A stretch of DNA of 64,000 nucleotides. Source: Hymenoscyphus infarciens (lineage: Eukaryota; Ascomycota; Leotiomycetes; Helotiales; Helotiaceae). Every line of letters starts with the position of its first letter. The stretch's first letter is position 1. Of this stretch, positions 60,436 to 64,000 are shown in pieces. The notes under the pieces are model-generated. The model searched no databases. It saw nothing but the letters and a program-made list of their open reading frames with translations, and was not told the origin of the DNA. The DNA is taken from contig LLCB01000089.1 in the NCBI GenBank assembly GCA_001414345.1, forward strand, positions 62,001-126,000. Direction: 5' to 3'. The position numbers and the translations under genes were made by a program.

Positions 60436-60778
60436 TTTCTATTCGTTGCGCAGACCTACTCGCATTCGCCTCTCTGCTTTACGAACAGAAAATTGGCGAC
60501 AACTAGACAACGGTGAATACTATTAGAGAGAACTAGATGTTGAATTTTACTCGGGAGCTTTGAAACATGGCGAGGAGTGTTATTGTGGTTATTGCTATCA
60601 TCGTGAGGAGAAACTGTGGTTACTTGAGCGTGTAGCACCTCTCACCAAGTCGGGGCGGAAGAGCAAGGGCTTTGCAATTTGTTATGGATGTACAATGTAC
60701 CGAACAACAGACAAGAGGGTTTGGAAGGCAAAAGCCACGGAGGAATCGTTTGAGGAGGTGACGGGGAGACATTGGTAG
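60436..60778 (+). pseudogene. Relic of an F-box-type gene, 3' part (non-RIP island)
   Basis: One frame runs from about 60436 to the stop at 60778 with a single internal TAG (60524-60526): ALRTENWRQLDNGEYY, then RELDVEFYSGALKHGEECY, CGYCYHREEKLWLLERVAP, GFAICYGCTMYRTTDK, FEEVTGRHW. It has the same architecture as the RIP-damaged F-box pseudogene at 62082-62590, including the paired Cys motifs (CYCGYC...CYGC), which could bind zinc. The F-box itself is not present upstream, where AT-rich DNA begins. The island has normal GC content and so escaped RIP or arrived later. There is no ATG before the first Cys pair. Confidence 0.6.
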
Positions 60779-60899
60779 ATTTGGCAGCTTCCTTCAAGGC
60801 TGGGGAGTCTCATGAATGCCCTGGGTGCTGGTATACAAGGAATCTTAGTGATCGATATGTCCCCGCAGGACATGCATTTTGAGATCTCAACTCTAAGTC

Positions 60900-62081
60900 G
60901 TACTCTTGAATCACGTGTTTGCGCGAGTTATAGCCTAGAAATTATTATTTTAGTTTCTTAGCCTCTTATCTCTTTAGTTATTCTTATATCCTACGTATAG
61001 ACGTGTTTAGTAGTCTAGTTAGAAACTACTCTTTTTTAAGATAGTTTTAGACTAAAATCTAAATAGCTTTAAACTATAATACTACTAAACTAGTTTAGAA
61101 GTACTAAAATCTGAATTAATAGACGTAGAGAAGTATCTAGATATAATAGTATAAACTTAGAAATAAGCGTATTATATAGTTGAAAAGTAATATAATAAGA
61201 GTATAAAAGAAGAAGAATAATCTTTTATACTCTTTCTCTACTACGCTAATATACTCTAAAAAGTCGATCTTAATTACTACGTATATTTCTAAACTAATAA
61301 AGCTACTTAAGAGTTTAATAGATAATTAAGTAAAAGAAACGAGAGTATTAGACTTAACTACTATTAAAGTTCTTAAGAGTTAGTTTTTATAGTCGTAAGT
61401 TAATAGTATATAAGTAGGTTAATTTACTATATTTATTAATCTTTTAGTATATTAGTATAATAAAACTAATAAATAGAGAAAAAGTATAAACTAACTTAAG
61501 TATCTCACTTTTCTAACTAGAATACTCTTATTTTTAAGTAGTATTATTTAAGAGATAGAATTTTTACTTTTCAATTAATTTAGAGAATATTCTAAGTATT
61601 TACGATTATTTAGAGAATAAAAGTATTAATTACCGTTTAATATATTTTTATAATATAGAAGTTATTTAAATACTAAATTAGTATTTAGTACTAAAGCTAT
61701 TACTATAAGCTCTTAGATACTCTAGCTAAACCCGACCTACTATAATACTATTAGCTAAATAAAAAAAGTAAGAATAAAAAAATAGTATATATATAAGTTA
61801 TATAGATTAGGTTTGCTAAAGAGTAGCTAAGAAACTAAGATAAGGAAATAGCGTCTTCTATCTAGTAATTTTTTAATTTAGACTAATCTAGTAAAGTCTA
61901 ACTATAATCTCTACTTACTTAGGTAATATAGAGAGACGTAATTACTATAATAACAGTTATATAAAACCTACTAGGTTATAGAAGATATTCGCCGTCTCTA
62001 AAACAGTTAGTAGACTTTATATTCTATAAAATCTTTACCTAGAGAGGAGCTTACTCGTATATAGTTTAAGAATACAGTACT
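60900..62081. other. AT-rich RIP-affected region
   Basis: Starts with AATCACGTGTTTGCGCGAG and becomes TpA-rich. No gene or bounded repeat was identified. Confidence 0.45.
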
Positions 62082-62590
62082 ACTTTCTAGCTCGCTACTC
62101 TATCGCCTTCTCGCTGAAATCTAATTAATAATCTTCCGTACTCTCTCTATAAATGATAAAGTCTATCTCGCACTTACTTATATTTATCTTCTTTAGCTAT
62201 CTACAACCTTAGAAATACACCTCGAATCTTTCAGGTTCTATAAACAGTACTATAAAACCTTTCATAATTATTAGCGAGAACTTAATAATTAGGAGTACGA
62301 ATAGAGAGAGTTTAACTAGGACAAGTTAGACGAACAATATTTAGAAGCAAGGTTATATAAGAAGAGGTGTTTTTATAACTTTTATTCTATAAGAGAGAAT
62401 AGATTAGAGTTACTTAAACGTCTGCCACTACTTAAGAGACGATCTCGGGGACAGAAGAGCAGGGTTTACTATTCTTGCTTAATATATAAAAGTATAAGTA
62501 AGATTTTCTAGAAAGTAAGAGCTAAGGATAAGGAGTTTAAGAAAGCTATAAGGGATGATTTAGTAACTAGTGCAGTTCTGTTTAAGGCAG
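62082..62590 (+). pseudogene. RIP-inactivated F-box gene
   Basis: A single frame stays readable for about 170 codons. RLLAEI*LIIFRTLSINDK and VYLALTYIYLL match the F-box pattern LPxEIxLxIFxxLxxxDKxxLALTCK. Then follow FYKQYYKTFHNY, LDEQYLEARLYKKRCF, RENRLELLKRLPLLKRR, RVYYSCLIYK and KVRAKDKEFKKAI. The seven or so stops are all TAA/TAG at Gln/Trp-like positions (for example IF*KV beside VWKAK in the related relic at 60436-60778), and expected Cys are Tyr, both RIP outcomes. F-box proteins are substrate adaptors of SCF ubiquitin ligases, so a functional ancestor would have been one. The stretch 62400-62460 keeps more GC than the rest. Confidence 0.75.
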
Positions 62591-63346
62591 GAGAATCTAA
62601 GCTATGTCCTCGATACTAGTATAGGATAGTAGCTACTACCTACAGCGCCTCTACTAGGTTTAGCTACTAAGACTTTACCTTTTACTTGAAATTTATACTT
62701 TATTACACGTAATTACGCGGGCTATATATCTAAGTATAGGACGCTATCGTCTTCCTAGGTAGATACTCTAGGCATTATATAAACTTGACTTTTAAACTAA
62801 CTCTAACTCTAATCCTATTACTACATTTTAAGTTTAATAAGAGGCTCTCGCTTAACCAGACGTTAGCTCAGCAATCAGAGCCGGAGAAACAAGATAAGGC
62901 TCTCAAAGGCAAAAATTAGCGAATTGCTAGAAGGAAATCTTCGTTCTAAAGACAGTAGGTTTTACCAAAGGGCCTGTTTAGCTCGTATATATTAGTCCTT
63001 TTATAATATATACATCATTAAAAAGAATAAGGTAATATATACTATATATCGTAATATGTACTAACGTTTAGCTAGTATATATTATAGTATACACTTTTGC
63101 TCGCATTTCCTTTAAATATATATATAAAGATATGCGCTACTAAAATTAAATAATATACTCTTTTAACCTCTTAACCTTTAACTTTTCACATATTATTAAA
63201 TCTCTACCACTATTAGTACTAGACAGCCCTGCATCCCTAATATATGTACCGATATGTGCAGTAATTAAATATATTTATAAAAAATCTATAATAAATTTAG
63301 AAATATGCGCGCCTCTCTTAACTCTGTGCTCGTGCACCAATCTCAT
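62591..63346. other. AT-rich region between F-box relic and solo retroelement unit
   Basis: RIP-like DNA with partial GC retention around 62590-62640 and 62830-62960. No gene was identified. Confidence 0.45.
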
Positions 63347-63754
63347 ATATGGAAAGGGTTTATAGTGAATTGAGGAATCAGCTTATTAAGCAAGGAGGAG
63401 GCATATATATATATGCCTCCTCTCGTGCCGAGTAACCTCTATTCTACCAACAACACTTCCTGTCGCTTTTGACGTCTTATTCAGTATTGAGCTCTTTTTC
63501 AACCCCACCCTCGTACCCCTTCGCGATACGCTCGCCAGGATTAGTTAGTACTTTTTTAGCCTCTTAAATGAGTGCGATAGCTGATAGTACTCACTCTTTT
63601 CACCCTTATATTAGTGAGATGCTCAGGGAGCCTCCTAATTGGCCTAAAAAGAAGGCATATAAGAGAGTGCAGAGTGAGATACTGGAAGCTAGCCAGCAAA
63701 TACAGAAATTCTCAAAATAGCCTCAAATACGTGTATGTGACGAAAAGCGATAAA
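63347..63754. mobile_element. Solo A-B terminal unit of the Ngaro-like element, little RIP
   Basis: This 408-bp unit is the reverse orientation of 37309-37713. It starts ATATATGGAAAGGGTTTATAG and ends GTGTATGTGACGAAAAGCGATAAA. It retains GC-rich versions of all motifs (GAGGAGGCATATATATATATGCCTCCTC; CACTCTTTTCACCCTTATATTAGTGAG), so it shows the least mutated form of the repeat. No internal coding region is present. It abuts an NRPS-like coding sequence at 63755. Confidence 0.85.
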
Positions 63755-64000
63755 GCATCCGATAATTCAGAAATCGAGGGGTAGCGATACACCAGATCCA
63801 ATGAGATCCAATCCAGATTTTCCGACTGACAAACTGGTTTGGTGCCAGTTTTTAGGTTTCGGACTATCTCGGTGAACTTCAACGAATCTGTTCCCAGCTC
63901 GAAGAAATCATCATCAAGACCGATCGTGGTTGTGAATGCATCAACCACGATGTCCTTGACAAAAGCCTCGACCGCTAGTTTTTCAAACTTTGACGTCAAG
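63755..64000 (-). pseudogene. NRPS-like enzyme, carrier-protein domain, cut at 3' side by the solo unit
   Basis: The minus-strand frame entering from the right edge shows a phosphopantetheine carrier domain: KLAVEAFVKDIVVDAF, GLDDDFFELGTDSLKFTEIV (the Ser of GTDSL, codon 63885-63883, is the attachment site), DLVYRYPSISELSDAL. The pattern, with LVYxxPSIxxLSxAL after the carrier, fits fungal NRPS-like (adenylation-carrier-reductase) enzymes. At 63754 the frame runs into the solo Ngaro-like unit (LSLFVTYTYLRLF, then stop), and no thioester-reductase or other downstream domain is found beyond. The gene is therefore truncated, unless the missing part lies elsewhere. The adenylation domain must be right of the window. 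Confidence 0.78.

Overview
The window comes from the nuclear genome of a filamentous ascomycete (Pezizomycotina). The genes have short introns with GTAAGT-type donors, CTAAC-type branch sites and TAG/CAG acceptors. The families are typical of the group: a fungal DOCK GEF, Blm10, 2EXR-domain proteins, a neprosin-domain protease, a chimeric-type terpene synthase and an NRPS-like enzyme. A Leotiomycete-like host is my guess; nothing seen fixes the class. The sequence alternates sharply between gene-bearing blocks of normal composition and very AT-rich blocks, at about 7.8-11.4, 22.1-33.9, 37.4-42.6, 57.6-60.4 and 60.9-63.3 kb. In these blocks old transposons carry the signature of repeat-induced point mutation (RIP): TpA excess, Trp/Gln/Arg codons turned into TAG/TAA, and Cys turned into Tyr.

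Layout. 0-7.7 kb: the 3' end of a short-chain dehydrogenase, a bifunctional PFK-2/FBPase-2 and a low-complexity conserved protein. 7.8-11.45 kb: an AT-rich island that resolves into transposons inside transposons (a Harbinger-type MITE holding a hAT-type MITE; a TA-flanked MITE holding a Mutator-like element). 11.9-13.8 kb: a damaged 2EXR-family gene and a cluster of GTAAGCC motifs. 14.5-20.9 kb: one 2,133-residue DOCK-type GEF. 22.1-33.9 kb: a second island dominated by a three-level nest (hAT MITE > hAT-like element > 7.8-kb Ty3/Gypsy retrotransposon), each level with its target-site duplication still readable. 35.0-37.0 kb: an intact 2EXR gene and a truncated tandem copy. 37.3-42.7 kb: a tyrosine-recombinase retrotransposon whose termini show the split direct repeats of the Ngaro/PAT group. 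43.4-46.6 kb: an intact secreted neprosin-like peptidase and a terpene synthase pseudogene. 46.6-47.3 kb: another TA-flanked MITE. 47.9-56.9 kb: a conserved hypothetical protein and the proteasome activator Blm10/PA200. 57.7-63.3 kb: RIP-affected DNA with two related F-box gene relics. 63.35-64 kb: a young solo terminal unit of the Ngaro-like element abutting a carrier-protein domain of an NRPS-like gene.

The housekeeping genes (PFK-2/FBPase-2, DOCK GEF, Blm10) share no evident pathway. The accessory genes beside the islands (neprosin, terpene synthase, NRPS-like enzyme, 2EXR, F-box) show repeated decay and truncation, as in a two-speed genome where AT-rich islands erode adjacent secondary-metabolism and lineage-specific genes. 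No tRNA, rRNA or CRISPR array was recognised. Functional calls come from reading motifs; no database search was possible.
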